From assembly GCF_008728635.1 (NCBI RefSeq), contig NZ_CP044285.1:1488001-1552000 (forward strand): 64,000 nucleotides of DNA. The letters are read 5' to 3'. The DNA is from Hymenobacter baengnokdamensis. GTDB taxonomy: Bacteria > Bacteroidota > Bacteroidia > Cytophagales > Hymenobacteraceae. The position numbers and the translations under genes are program-made. Below the pieces are notes generated by a model, which worked only from the letters and a program-made list of their open reading frames with translations, was not told where the DNA came from and did not search any database. Shown here piece by piece: positions 52,335 to 61,875 of this stretch. Every line of letters starts with the position of its first letter. Position 1 is the stretch's first letter.

Positions 52335-53728
52335 TAGTTCAAATACTGCGTAATATCCACGATGCGGCCCTGCACGGCCGTAATAGCCGCCACCAGCGGG
52401 GAGGCCAGCAGCGTGCGCGAGCCGGGGCCCTGCCGCCCCTCGAAATTGCGGTTGGAAGTGGCCACGCAGTAGGCTCCGGCCGGAATCTTGTCTTCGTTCA
52501 TGGCCAGGCAGGCGCTGCAGCCGGGCTCGCGCAGCTCGAAGCCGGCGGCGGCAAAAATCTTGTCGATGCCTTCGGCAATGGCCTGCTGCTCCACCAGCTT
52601 GGAGCCGGGCACGATGATGGCCTCGACGTGGCCGGCCTTCTGCTTGCCCTGCACGTAGGCGGCCACGGCGCGCAGGTCTTCGATGCGCGAGTTGGTGCAG
52701 CTGCCGATGAATACGTAGTCAATCTGCTTGCCCAGCAGCGATTCGCCCCGCTCGAAGCCCATGTATCTGAGTGATTTAGCAAAGCTTTCGGCCTCCGCGG
52801 CGGGCACCTCGCTCGGCACGTGGCCGGTGAGCGCAATGCCCATGCCGGGGTTGGTACCGTAGGTAATCATGGGCGTGATATCGGCCGCCGCGAAGGTGTG
52901 CTCGGCTTCAAACGTAGCGTCGGCGTCCGAGTAGAGCGTCTGCCAGTAGGCCACGGCGTCGTGCCAGGCCGTGCCTTTGGGGGCAAAGGGCCGGCCCTCC
53001 ACGTAGGCCAGGGTAGTAGCATCGGGCGCGATGAGGCCACCGCGCGCGCCCATCTCGATGCTCATGTTGCAGACCGTCATGCGCCCTTCCATGCTCAGGC
53101 TGCGCACGGCGCTGCCCGCGTACTCCACAAAGTAGCCGGTGGCGCCGCCCGTGCCGAGCTGCGCGATAACGTAGAGAATCAGGTCCTTGGCCGTTACGCC
53201 GGGCCGCAGCTCCCCTTCCACCGAGATGCGCATGCGCTTGGGGCGGCTCAGCAGCAGGCACTGCGAGGCCATTACCTGCGCTACCTGGCTGGTGCCGATA
53301 CCGAAGGCCACCGCGCCAAAGGCGCCGTGCGTAGAGGTATGGCTGTCGCCGCACACGATGGTGGTGCCCGGCAGCGTCAGGCCCAGCTCGGGGCCGATAA
53401 CGTGCACGATGCCCTGGCGCTGGTGGCCCAGCCCGTACAGCTCAATGCCGTACTTCCGGCAGTTCTCGGTCAGCTTATCGACCTGTGAGCGCGAGAGCGG
53501 CTCGGCAATGGGCAGGTGCTGGTTCAGGGTCGGCACGTTGTGGTCGGCGGTGGCTAAGAGCCGGCCGGGGCGGAACAGCGGCAGCTGGCGGGCGGCCAGC
53601 TCGTCGAAGGCCTGCGGACTGGTGACTTCGTGAATCAGGTGGCGGTCGATGTACACCACGTCGAGCCCACTCTCGATGGAGCGGACAACGTGGGCATCCC
53701 AGATTTTATCGACTAGCGTACGGGGCAT
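52334..53728 (-). CDS. leuC: 3-isopropylmalate dehydratase large subunit
   Basis: 464 residues. [35 protein letters not shown] and [13 protein letters not shown] contain the aconitase-type Cys ligands for the 4Fe-4S cluster. With LeuD it isomerises 2- to 3-isopropylmalate. It is separated from leuA by about 200 bases that hold a long imperfect hairpin. Confidence 0.96.
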   Translation of the reverse strand: MPRTLVDKIWDAHVVRSIESGLDVVYIDRHLIHEVTSPQAFDELAARQLPLFRPGRLLATADHNVPTLNQHLPIAEPLSRSQVDKLTENCRKYGIELYGLGHQRQGIVHVIGPELGLTLPGTTIVCGDSHTSTHGAFGAVAFGIGTSQVAQVMASQCLLLSRPKRMRISVEGELRPGVTAKDLILYVIAQLGTGGATGYFVEYAGSAVRSLSMEGRMTVCNMSIEMGARGGLIAPDATTLAYVEGRPFAPKGTAWHDAVAYWQTLYSDADATFEAEHTFAAADITPMITYGTNPGMGIALTGHVPSEVPAAEAESFAKSLRYMGFERGESLLGKQIDYVFIGSCTNSRIEDLRAVAAYVQGKQKAGHVEAIIVPGSKLVEQQAIAEGIDKIFAAAGFELREPGCSACLAMNEDKIPAGAYCVATSNRNFEGRQGPGSRTLLASPLVAAITAVQGRIVDITQYLN

Positions 53729-53788
53729 GGCAGAGATAAGAATAGGCTAGCTTAACGAATGCGTAGGCACTAGCAGCGCCGGCTAAAA

Positions 53789-53928
53789 GGCTAAGGAAAC
53801 GAAGCAGCAGGGGGAAGTTTTGGTCGTGTTAAGGTTGTGAAAGAGCGGCGTTATTGGGGTTTTAACCCGACCCCCTGACTTCCCTGCTCCCACCCACTGG
53901 CAGCGCCTGCCGCTCCGCTTCCTTAGCC
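53789..53928. repeat. Imperfect inverted repeat between leuA and leuC
   Basis: The ~23-base arms 53789-53811 and 53906-53928 begin with exact GGCTAAGGAA/TTCCTTAGCC and match in most positions. The right arm ends two bases before the leuA stop codon. It may end the leuA transcript or hold regulatory structure. Confidence 0.5.
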
Positions 53929-53930
53929 CA

Positions 53931-55096
53931 TCAGCCGGCAGCTACTGGTTTTTCCTGTTCCAGGAGCCTATGCAAGTCGTGGTCGTGTACTTCGCGCTGG
54001 CGGTCGGCAAGCCGTAAGAAGCTGGCGTAGGCCGTATTAAGTGCCGGGCGCTCCAGGTGGTAGCCCAGCTTCTGGAGGCGGTAGGCGAGGGCCGCGCGGC
54101 CCGAGCGCGCCGTGAGCACAATGCTGGAATCGACCACGCCAACCTCTTTGGGGTCAATTATCTCGTAGGTTTCGCGGCACTTAATCACCCCATCCTGGTG
54201 GATGCCGCTGCTGTGCGCAAAGGCATTGGCCCCACAATGGCCTTGTTGGCCTGCACGGGCATGCTCATGAGGTGCGCAACCAGGGCCGAGGTTTCGGCCA
54301 GCAGCTTGGTTTGCACGCCGGTAGTGAGGTTGAGGTAAGGATGCTGGCGCAGAATCATCACCACTTCTTCGAGCGCCGTGTTGCCGGCGCGCTCGCCCAC
54401 GCCGTTGATGGTGCACTCAATCTGGCGTGCGCCGTTGCTAACCCCCGCGATGGAGTTGGCCGTGGCCAGGCCGAGGTCGTTGTGGCAGTGCGTTGATAAT
54501 ATAGCCTTTTCTATACCTTTTACGTTTTCGTAGAGGTACTTTATTTTGGCGCCGTACTCCTGCGGCAGGCAGTAGCCGGTGGTGTCCGGGATGTTGAGTA
54601 CCGTTGCCCCGGCCGCGATGGCGGCCTCGCACACCCGCGCCAGAAACTCATTGTCGGTGCGGCCGGCATCTTCGGCGTAAAACTCCACGTCTTCCACAAA
54701 GCTTTTAGCGAGCTTAACGGCGGCCACGGCGCGGGCCAGCACGTCGGCCTGCGTAGTACGCAGCTTTTGCTTGATGTGCAGCTCCGACGTGCCGATGCCG
54801 GTATGAATGCGCGGCCGGCGCGCCGAGCGCAATGCCTCGGCCGCCACCCGAATGTCGTTCTCCACGGCGCGGGTGAGGCCGCACACGGTAGCTTCCCTGG
54901 TTTGGGCCGCAATGGCGGCCACGGCGGCAAAGTCGCCGGGGCTCGATACCGGGAAGCCGGCCTCAATCACATCGACGCCCAGCGCCTCCAGCTGCCGGGC
55001 AATAACCAGCTTCTCCTGCTGGTTTAGCTTGCAGCCGGGCACCTGCTCGCCGTCGCGCAGCGTGGTGTCAAAAATCTGGATGTGGTGCGTTGCCAT
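53931..55096 (-). pseudogene. leuA: 2-isopropylmalate synthase gene with one-base frameshift
   Basis: The first ~290 residues match Leu[43 protein letters not shown] (metal-binding) and [13 protein letters not shown]. The frame then reads ...[13 protein letters not shown] and stops at 54185. In the next frame the expected continuation [19 protein letters not shown] runs to a stop at 53931. One missing base in the C4 run at 54230-54233 (G4 on the coding strand) explains this; with one extra base the protein would be 388 residues, normal for the short LeuA form. Either a sequencing error in a homopolymer or a true loss. Confidence 0.9.
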
Positions 55097-55263
55097 AGAG
55101 GTAGCAAGCCTGCCTAAGCGAGACTATCACTGTAATTGCACTGCAAGTACCAGGCTGCTGCCGGGCCGCGAAAACAAGTTTTGTTGTTTTTTATGATTTC
55201 CAAGCCGATTCTTTTTTTAGATAAAAATCTGTAAAATAGCTTGTTAACTAAAATTATTTTACA

Positions 55264-56808
55264 ATGCCTACTAAGAGTAGCGACCCCGTTTTTCAGCTGG
55301 TAAAATCGCTGACGCAGTCGGAAAAGCGGTATTTTCGGCTGTTTACCAATCGGCAGGGCTCCACGGATGGCCTGAAATTCCTTCAGCTGTTCGATGCCTT
55401 CGATGCCCAGGAGCAGCCCGACGAGGAGCGCGTGCTGACCCAGGTGCCGGCCCTGAAGCGGGCGCAGCTGGCCAACCTCAAGGCCAACCTGTACAAGCAG
55501 CTGCTGGGCAGCCTGCGCATCTACCACGCGGGCCAGAATATTGATATTCAGCTGCACGAGCAGCTCGACTACGCCCGCGTGCTCTACAACAAGGGCTTTT
55601 ACCAGCAAAGCCTGCGCATGCTGGCCAGGGTAAAATTGGCGGCCCAACAGGCCGAAATGCCCCACGTAGCCTTGCTGGCCATTGACTTTGAGAAGCTTAT
55701 CGAGTCGCAGTACATCACGCGCAGCTTGCAGGGCCGGGCCGAGTCGCTGGCGGCCGAGGCCACGGCCACCGCCGCCCACCTCAGCCAGCAGCACGCGCTG
55801 TCCAATGCTTCGCTACGGCTCTACGGGCTGTATCTGCAAGCCGGCCACGCCCGCAACCAGGCCGACCACGAGCGGTTTACGGCCTATTTTCGGGCGCATC
55901 TGCCGGCGCAGCTTGGGCGGGCCAGCGGGTTTTGGGAGAAGCTGTACTTTTACCAGGCACACGTCTGGTATCATACTATCAACCAGGACTTTCGTTCCTG
56001 CTACCGCTACGCCCAGAAGTGGGTCGATTTGTTTGAGCAGGCGCCGCATCTGAAAGAGAGCCAGACCATGCTCTACATCAAAGGCCTGCACAATGTGTTG
56101 GCTTCACTCTTCAATATGCTGTACTACAGCCGCTTTATGGAGGTGCTGCAAACCCTGGAAGACTTTGCCGCCAACCAGACGCGCCGCGCCACGCCCAATA
56201 CCGAGATTCTGCTCTTCCAGTACATCTGGACCAACCGGCTCAATGCCTGCTTTATGGAGGCGCGCTTTACGGAGGGCGTCGAGATTATTCCCGAACTACT
56301 GGAGCAGCTGGGCCAGTACAAGGCGCAGCTCGACCTGCACCGAACATTGGTTTTTTACTATAAAATAGCTTGTCTATACTTTGGCAGCGGCAACTACCGG
56401 CAGGCTATCAAGTACCTGAACCGTATTATCGACCACAAAGACCTGAGCCTGCGTGAAGACTTGCAGTGCTTTGCCCGCATCCTCAACCTGGTGGCGCACT
56501 TCGAAGCCGGCCAGGATGCCGAGCTGGAATACCAGGTGCGCTCGGTGTACCACTTCTTGGCCAAGATGGACGACCAGCAGCCCATGCAGGTGGAGGTGTT
56601 CCGGTTTCTGCGGCGCGTGGGCCGCGCGGCCCCCAGCCAGCTGCGCGACGAGTTTGTTCGCCTGAAAGCCAGGCTCGAAGAGATTGCCGCCCAACCTTTC
56701 GACCGCCGGCCTTTTCTCTATTTCGACATCATTTCCTGGCTCGAAAGCAAGATTTCGGGCCGTACCGTGCAGGAGGTGATGCAGCAGAAATTCCTGACCT
56801 TGAAATGA
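55264..56808 (+). CDS. TPR-like helical protein, function unknown
   Basis: 514 residues. The sequence is all-helical with TPR-like pairs (DYARVLYNKGFYQQSLRMLA, FYYKIACLYFGSGNYRQAIK, YLNRIIDHKD). It begins FQLVKSLTQSEKRYFRLFT, a start I know from conserved Bacteroidota hypothetical proteins. No signal, membrane or catalytic motif is seen. An AT-rich upstream region (55180-55260) probably holds the promoter. Function is unknown; a scaffolding role is only a guess. Confidence 0.75.
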   Translation: MPTKSSDPVFQLVKSLTQSEKRYFRLFTNRQGSTDGLKFLQLFDAFDAQEQPDEERVLTQVPALKRAQLANLKANLYKQLLGSLRIYHAGQNIDIQLHEQLDYARVLYNKGFYQQSLRMLARVKLAAQQAEMPHVALLAIDFEKLIESQYITRSLQGRAESLAAEATATAAHLSQQHALSNASLRLYGLYLQAGHARNQADHERFTAYFRAHLPAQLGRASGFWEKLYFYQAHVWYHTINQDFRSCYRYAQKWVDLFEQAPHLKESQTMLYIKGLHNVLASLFNMLYYSRFMEVLQTLEDFAANQTRRATPNTEILLFQYIWTNRLNACFMEARFTEGVEIIPELLEQLGQYKAQLDLHRTLVFYYKIACLYFGSGNYRQAIKYLNRIIDHKDLSLREDLQCFARILNLVAHFEAGQDAELEYQVRSVYHFLAKMDDQQPMQVEVFRFLRRVGRAAPSQLRDEFVRLKARLEEIAAQPFDRRPFLYFDIISWLESKISGRTVQEVMQQKFLTLK

Positions 56809-56903
56809 GTGCCCGGCCTTTGCAGTCTGCCTCCGAGCTGTTCCTGAAGCGCCGCACAAAGTTTGCAGTACCCTAAACGTTGTAAGTTGCGTTTGTGCCT
56901 AGT

Positions 56904-58370
56904 ATGCTTTCTTCAGTTGCCATTTGCCGGGCTCGGCGCTGCGGCGCTTTGCTGGTGCTGGCCTTGCTCTCGCTCACTACCGCCTGCGGGCAAACCCCGC
57001 CGCCGGCGGTCCCGCCGGCCGTAGTCGTTGATTCGGCCACCGGCAAAGCCGACATGCCGTGGCTGCGCCAGCTGCTCGACAGCAGCGCCACGCTGCGCCG
57101 CCAGCAGGTGGGGGTTTCTTTGGCCGATGCCGCTACTGGCGCGCCGCTGTTTGGCTACAACGAGGCCAAATACTTTACGCCGGCCAGCACCATGAAGCTG
57201 CTGACCCTGTACGCCGGCCTTACGCTGCTGCCCGATTCGCTGCCCAGCCTGCGCTACTTTTCGCGGGGCGATACGCTGTTTTTTCAGGGCACCGGCGACC
57301 CTACTTTTCTGCACGGCGACGTGCCTTCGCGGCGGGCCTACGCTTTTCTGGCAAGCCGACCCGAGAAGATACTAGCGTACTGCGATATTGCCTGCGTGCC
57401 GGCTTATGGCCCCAGCTGGGCCTGGGACGATTTCAACTACTACTTCCAGCCCGAGCGCACGGCCTTTCCGGTTTTTGGCAACACGGTGCGCTTTTATGCC
57501 GCTGCTCCTGTGGTGCAGCGGGCGCATGCGGGCGCGGCGGTGAAGGTGTTACCGCAGCGGGTGCGGGTGCTGCCCCGCGCCTTTGCCCCGCTGACCGGGC
57601 CGGCGGGCGAGGGCTTTCGCCTCTCGCCCGACCAGGACGACGAGATGCACGTTTTTCGGGCGCCACTCGAAAACCATTTTACCTACGTGCCCGGCAGCAA
57701 GCGCTGGGTGGATGAGGTGCCGTACCGCACCAGCCGCACCCTGCTGCTGCGCCTGCTGGGCGACACGCTGCGCAGGGCCATTGTGGGCACGGCGTGGCGC
57801 CCGCACCCGAGCCGCGACAGCATCCGCACGCTGCGCGGGCTGCGCGCCGACTCGCTCTACCGCCGCATGCTGCGCGTGAGCGACAACTTCCTGGCCGAGC
57901 AGCTTTTGCTTATGACCAGCACGCAGGTGGGCTACCGCGACTCGTTGAGCGGGCAGCGTACCATTCGATATATTCTAAAAAATCAATTAAAGACGTTGCC
58001 CGACCGGCCCGACTGGGTCGATGGCTCGGGTCTGTCGCGGCTCAACCTGCTTACGCCGCGCACGCTTACGGCGGTGCTGTGCCGCCTGCACCAGCAGCTA
58101 CCCGAGCCGCGCCTGCTGAGCCTGCTGGCGGCGGGCGGCGGCCCCGGCACGCTGCGCCGCCGCTATTTTGAGCCTGGCCCGCCGAAGGTGACGTGGTTTT
58201 GGGGCAAAACCGGCACGCTCACCCACACCTGCAACCTGGCCGGCTACGTACGCTGCAAAAGCGGCCGGCTGGTGGCCGTTACGTTCTTCAACAACAGTAT
58301 TCCGGGCGACGACCAGGCCACGCGCAACGCTATGCAGCGCCTGCTGGGCGAAGTACGGGCGCGGCTGTGA
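56904..58370 (+). CDS. D-alanyl-D-alanine carboxypeptidase/endopeptidase, lipoprotein (PBP4/S13)
   Basis: 488 residues from ATG 56904; a GTG at 56895 would add three. The signal ends in a lipobox (LSLTTAC, Cys28). The three penicillin-binding motifs are present: STMK (Ser95, Lys98), SDNFLAEQLL as SxN, and WGKTGTL as KTG. This is the DacB-type enzyme that trims or cuts peptidoglycan cross-links in the periplasm. Confidence 0.9.
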   Translation: MLSSVAICRARRCGALLVLALLSLTTACGQTPPPAVPPAVVVDSATGKADMPWLRQLLDSSATLRRQQVGVSLADAATGAPLFGYNEAKYFTPASTMKLLTLYAGLTLLPDSLPSLRYFSRGDTLFFQGTGDPTFLHGDVPSRRAYAFLASRPEKILAYCDIACVPAYGPSWAWDDFNYYFQPERTAFPVFGNTVRFYAAAPVVQRAHAGAAVKVLPQRVRVLPRAFAPLTGPAGEGFRLSPDQDDEMHVFRAPLENHFTYVPGSKRWVDEVPYRTSRTLLLRLLGDTLRRAIVGTAWRPHPSRDSIRTLRGLRADSLYRRMLRVSDNFLAEQLLLMTSTQVGYRDSLSGQRTIRYILKNQLKTLPDRPDWVDGSGLSRLNLLTPRTLTAVLCRLHQQLPEPRLLSLLAAGGGPGTLRRRYFEPGPPKVTWFWGKTGTLTHTCNLAGYVRCKSGRLVAVTFFNNSIPGDDQATRNAMQRLLGEVRARL

Positions 58371-58377
58371 GCTGCCG

Positions 58378-58800
58378 CTAGGCCACCCGCCGAAGTGCTT
58401 CGGCCGGCGACAGCACGGGTAGCTGGCTGGCAGAAAAGCCTTTGGGGTCGCGGGTTATGATGGCTTCCGGCCCGGATTCAGCTGCGGCACTCGCCGCGTA
58501 ATACTGGAGTGCGTCTTCAAAATCAATAAAAGCGGACTGAAGCGCATCCTGTACGTTGCGCGAATCAACGGCGACAATGGTCACGAGGGCCGCCAATTCT
58601 AGCAACAGACTACGAGCAGGAACTGAGCCGATGATTTTACGTAGGATATAGTGTATTTGGCTAAATGACAGGCTACTACAATAAAGCCGCACTTTCCGGT
58701 CTTCGGCTAGCTGGAATAAATCGGCTGCTTGTACAGCAAACGGTTCGCGGCGCGTTAAAAAATCCAGCACCACATTAGTGTCCAGAAAAAAGCGCGTCAT
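58378..58800 (-). CDS. PIN-domain toxin (VapC-like)
   Basis: 140 residues. MTRFFLDTNVVLDFLTRREP supplies the first acidic residues of the PIN nuclease site, FEDALQYYAASAA and AIITRDPKGFSASQLPV the others. PIN toxins cut RNA, often tRNA or rRNA, when free of antitoxin. The start overlaps the stop of the antitoxin gene by four bases (ATGA), the classic toxin-antitoxin arrangement. Confidence 0.88.
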   Translation of the reverse strand: MTRFFLDTNVVLDFLTRREPFAVQAADLFQLAEDRKVRLYCSSLSFSQIHYILRKIIGSVPARSLLLELAALVTIVAVDSRNVQDALQSAFIDFEDALQYYAASAAAESGPEAIITRDPKGFSASQLPVLSPAEALRRVA

Positions 58801-59045
58801 ATACCGTAACGCTCGCGAAGGGCATCAGTCAGCGCATCTTTGTAATCGAAATTAGCCGGTACTGAGACTGAGCCGAACAAGCGCTGAATGCGGGGCGATA
58901 AGGGCTGACCAGGAGTTGCTGGTGGCCGCACCGCGGCTTGCAGCAGCTCGGCCACCAGCGCGTCGAGTGGCTGGCCGTGCTGCCGGGCATAGGCTTCGGC
59001 GTCGCTGAGCAGCGACTCATCGAGGGTAATGACGACCTGAGACAT
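58797..59045 (-). CDS. VapB-like antitoxin (ribbon-helix-helix)
   Basis: 82 residues from ATG 59045. MSQVVITLDESLLSDAEAYA, then QHGQPLDALVAELLQAAV, fits a ribbon-helix-helix DNA-binding fold; the C-terminal part (SVPANFDYKDALTDALRERY) would wrap the toxin. It should repress its own operon with the PIN toxin. It lies next to a restriction-modification system. Confidence 0.82.
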   Translation of the reverse strand: MSQVVITLDESLLSDAEAYARQHGQPLDALVAELLQAAVRPPATPGQPLSPRIQRLFGSVSVPANFDYKDALTDALRERYGI

Positions 59046-59126
59046 GGGGTAGGCAGACTGGTTGGACAAACTAAGATACGTACCTCGGCCCAGCCCGGTG
59101 CGGTGCCGGCCGGAGTACGGGCGCGG

Positions 59127-61733
59127 CTACAGCGTGAGCACGCGGGTGCTTTCTTCCCCAAACTGGCTGATGACGCGCACCGCTACGCGCCGGCCGGGCC
59201 GCAGCTCGATGGGATGCGAGCGGAAGCCGTAGAGTCGTTCCCAGGCGTCTTCGTCCAACTCGATGCGTAGGGTTTGCTCGGCTTGCTTTTTGGCCGAGGC
59301 GCTGGCCTGACCATCGAGCCGGGCACGCCATTTTTTGAACTCGTTCTTTTCGCCGCCGCAGAAGAAAACCTGGCGCACCAGGAAATTGGCGCCGTCGTAA
59401 TCGTCGTCGAGCATCCAGTAGGCGATGTCTTCGACCGAGCGGGCGGCCAGGCGGTTGTTGATGGGGTCCCAGATGTCGAGGCCCTGTACTTCAACGGTGG
59501 CGGTGCCGGTGGCGGCGTCGCGCAGCAGCGCAATCTCGGGCTCGCCGATGGTGACGAACGAGGCGGCTTTCTTGTCTTTCTTCAGCAGGCCTTCCTGCAA
59601 TAAGTCCTCGCCGATGCGCGCCCGCGTGACCTGAAACGTGCCGGCATTGGTGGTTTGCTCACGGTTTTCGATGGCATCGTCGAAGGCGAAGCCCAGCACC
59701 ACCAGCCAATCGGCGTCGCCGAGCTGGCGGCACTCCCTCACGGCCTCGTTGACCTGGGTTTTACTCACGGTGCCGAAGCGCGGGCCGAGCAGGAAATAGG
59801 CTTTGCGTTCGCGGCCCCCGGCATCGCGCCAGTAGCCTTCGGCGGGCAGGGCGGGCGAGGTGCGCCGCTCCACGCGCAGGAAAACGGCCTGCTCGTTCCG
59901 GGCCCCGTTGCGCACGCCCGAGGCCGTGAGGCCGGCAAACACCCGGCCCTCAAACTGGGCCTGGCTTTCCAGCTCTTCCGCGGGCGCTTCCAGCTCCTCG
60001 GGCGACACCGGGTTCAGGCTTTGCAGGGTTTCGACGGTGAAGGGGCCGGCCACGCGCAGGCGCTTTTTGTCTTCCTCGGGCTGGTCGTAGAGCTTTTCGC
60101 TGGCCGGCGGCTCGTCGTTGGCCAGGCTCTTGAGCGTGATGTGCGGCACCTCCTTGTAGCGAAAGCCCTGCCGGATGTCCTGCCCCGCCTCGTCGTAGAG
60201 CCGGTAGTAGGGGAAGGCGGCCGTCATTAATCGTGTTTTTGCTATATTTAACGCAATCCGCGAGGTGTCGATGGTTATCCAGCGCCGGCCCCACTGCTCG
60301 GCCACGTAGGCCGTGGTACCGCTGCCGCAGGTCGGGTCCAGCACGAGGTCGCCGGGGTCGGTGCACATGAGCATGCAGCGCTGGATGACTTTTAGCGAGG
60401 TTTCGACTATGTACTTTTTGTCAGAGGCGAAGCCAGCGATACTTGTGTCATTCCAAACGTTAGATATTGGAAATACAGGAAAGTCTTCAAAAAAACGACG
60501 ATAATATAAGTTGTCGCCAACTGCTTCTAAACGGTGCTTGGCAGCGAGATTACGTAAGCCTTTTTCATCAGTTTTAAAAGTTCCTTTCCCTGGCTTGAAT
60601 GCTTTGCCCCATAAATTAAATTCACGCAAGTCAGAACCAGAAGCTCCCCGCTGACTGGTCAAATTGTCTATTCTGTAAATTCTAGCTCCGATAGGCAGAC
60701 GGCCAGTATCATACTTTTCATCAGGAGTCAAACTGCGTTTCGAGCCGTCTGCAAGTTCAACTTTACCATAAGCGGTTCCACCCTCTCCGCCTACTATCTT
60801 AAATTGGTAAAGCTGCCGATACTTAAGTTGACTTTTATTCTTGGCATACCAAAGTATATAATCCGAAATGCTTTCAAGTAATTGCTCACCGGTTCCCGAA
60901 GTCGTTTTATAGACAATTTGGCTCACAAAATTCCCGCTCCCAAAAATCTCATCCATCAGGTTCCGCACCAGATGCACGTTCTCATCCGATATCTGCACGA
61001 AGCAAGACCCCGATTCCGTCAATAACTCCCTAGCCACCAAAAGCCGGTCGCGCAGGTAGCTGAGGTAGGAGTGGATGCCCAGCTCCCAGGTATCGCGGAA
61101 GGCTTTGATTTGCTCGGGCTCGGAGGAAAGGTGCTCGTCCTTGCCGTCGGTCACGGTGCGGTTGTTGAGCTTGATTTGCCAGTTGGAGCCATATTTGATG
61201 CCGTAGGGCGGGTCGAGGTACACCATCTGCACCTTTTTGTCGAGGCCTTCGCGCTCCAGCAGCGAGGTCATTACCGAGAGCGAGTCGCCGAGGATGAGGC
61301 GGTTTTCCCAGGCCGCGTGGTGCTGGTAGTAGCTCAGGGGCTTGTCGAGCTCGTCTACGGTCTGGTAGTCGTGCCCAAACAGGCCGAGCTGGTCGTTGGC
61401 CTGGGCCAGGCGCTCGCGGTAGAGCCGCGCCATCAGCTCCTGCGGGCGCACGTGCTCGTGGCGGTAGAGCGAGCGAATATCGAGCTTGAGGTAGTCGGGC
61501 CGGTCGTCGCCCTCGTGGTCGTATTTGCCCAGCCACTTCAGCTCGGGGTCCTGCCCGCGGTGGATAATGGGGTTTTTGTCGAGCTCCCGCAAGGGGTGGC
61601 CCTGCACTTTGGGGTTCAGCTGCTCGGCGCCGGCCTCGGTTTCGGACGGAATGTAGCTGCGCTTATCCTGGTGCGTGTAGGCGGTGGGGTCGGCGGGGAA
61701 GGAGCCCGGCGGGGTAGTAGATTTTTTGGACAT
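59127..61733 (-). CDS. Type III-like DNA methyltransferase (Mod)
   Basis: 868 residues. Motif [15 protein letters not shown] (near 61200) comes before motif [18 protein letters not shown] (near 60330), the beta-class order of Mod subunits. The segment between them, 60405-61030, is the expected target recognition domain and is strikingly GC-poor. A long C-terminal region (from 60230 down) is unassigned. It methylates adenine in a specific sequence and pairs with the helicase-nuclease gene upstream at 61876-64000. Confidence 0.9.
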   Translation of the reverse strand: MSKKSTTPPGSFPADPTAYTHQDKRSYIPSETEAGAEQLNPKVQGHPLRELDKNPIIHRGQDPELKWLGKYDHEGDDRPDYLKLDIRSLYRHEHVRPQELMARLYRERLAQANDQLGLFGHDYQTVDELDKPLSYYQHHAAWENRLILGDSLSVMTSLLEREGLDKKVQMVYLDPPYGIKYGSNWQIKLNNRTVTDGKDEHLSSEPEQIKAFRDTWELGIHSYLSYLRDRLLVARELLTESGSCFVQISDENVHLVRNLMDEIFGSGNFVSQIVYKTTSGTGEQLLESISDYILWYAKNKSQLKYRQLYQFKIVGGEGGTAYGKVELADGSKRSLTPDEKYDTGRLPIGARIYRIDNLTSQRGASGSDLREFNLWGKAFKPGKGTFKTDEKGLRNLAAKHRLEAVGDNLYYRRFFEDFPVFPISNVWNDTSIAGFASDKKYIVETSLKVIQRCMLMCTDPGDLVLDPTCGSGTTAYVAEQWGRRWITIDTSRIALNIAKTRLMTAAFPYYRLYDEAGQDIRQGFRYKEVPHITLKSLANDEPPASEKLYDQPEEDKKRLRVAGPFTVETLQSLNPVSPEELEAPAEELESQAQFEGRVFAGLTASGVRNGARNEQAVFLRVERRTSPALPAEGYWRDAGGRERKAYFLLGPRFGTVSKTQVNEAVRECRQLGDADWLVVLGFAFDDAIENREQTTNAGTFQVTRARIGEDLLQEGLLKKDKKAASFVTIGEPEIALLRDAATGTATVEVQGLDIWDPINNRLAARSVEDIAYWMLDDDYDGANFLVRQVFFCGGEKNEFKKWRARLDGQASASAKKQAEQTLRIELDEDAWERLYGFRSHPIELRPGRRVAVRVISQFGEESTRVLTL
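60405..61030 (-). other. GC-poor segment inside mod, coinciding with the target recognition domain
   Basis: G+C is 23 of 60 at 60481-60540, against 42 of 60 in the flank at 60001-60060. The segment lies between motifs IV and I of the methyltransferase. The reading frame continues through it. Boundaries are by eye. This is the signature of domain exchange by recombination. Confidence 0.7.
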
Positions 61734-61749
61734 GAATAAGGAAAATGTC

Positions 61750-61843
61750 CGTCATGCTGAGCCTGCCGAAGCATCTCCACTGCTTCGTTGGATTACTAAC
61801 CCCAGCGGCGAAGTAGAGATGCTTCGACAAGCTCAGCATGACG
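61750..61843. repeat. Long inverted repeat, GTCATGCTGAGC family, copy 2
   Basis: Arms 61750-61787 and 61809-61843 are imperfect reverse complements and share the core GTCATGCTGAGC and CGAAGCATCTC with the copy at 46502-46611. It lies between the res-like gene and mod on the minus strand, so it may affect transcription from one to the other. Confidence 0.82.
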
Positions 61844-61875
61844 TGCTATAAAATTTTGAGTCATCAAGCCATCGA

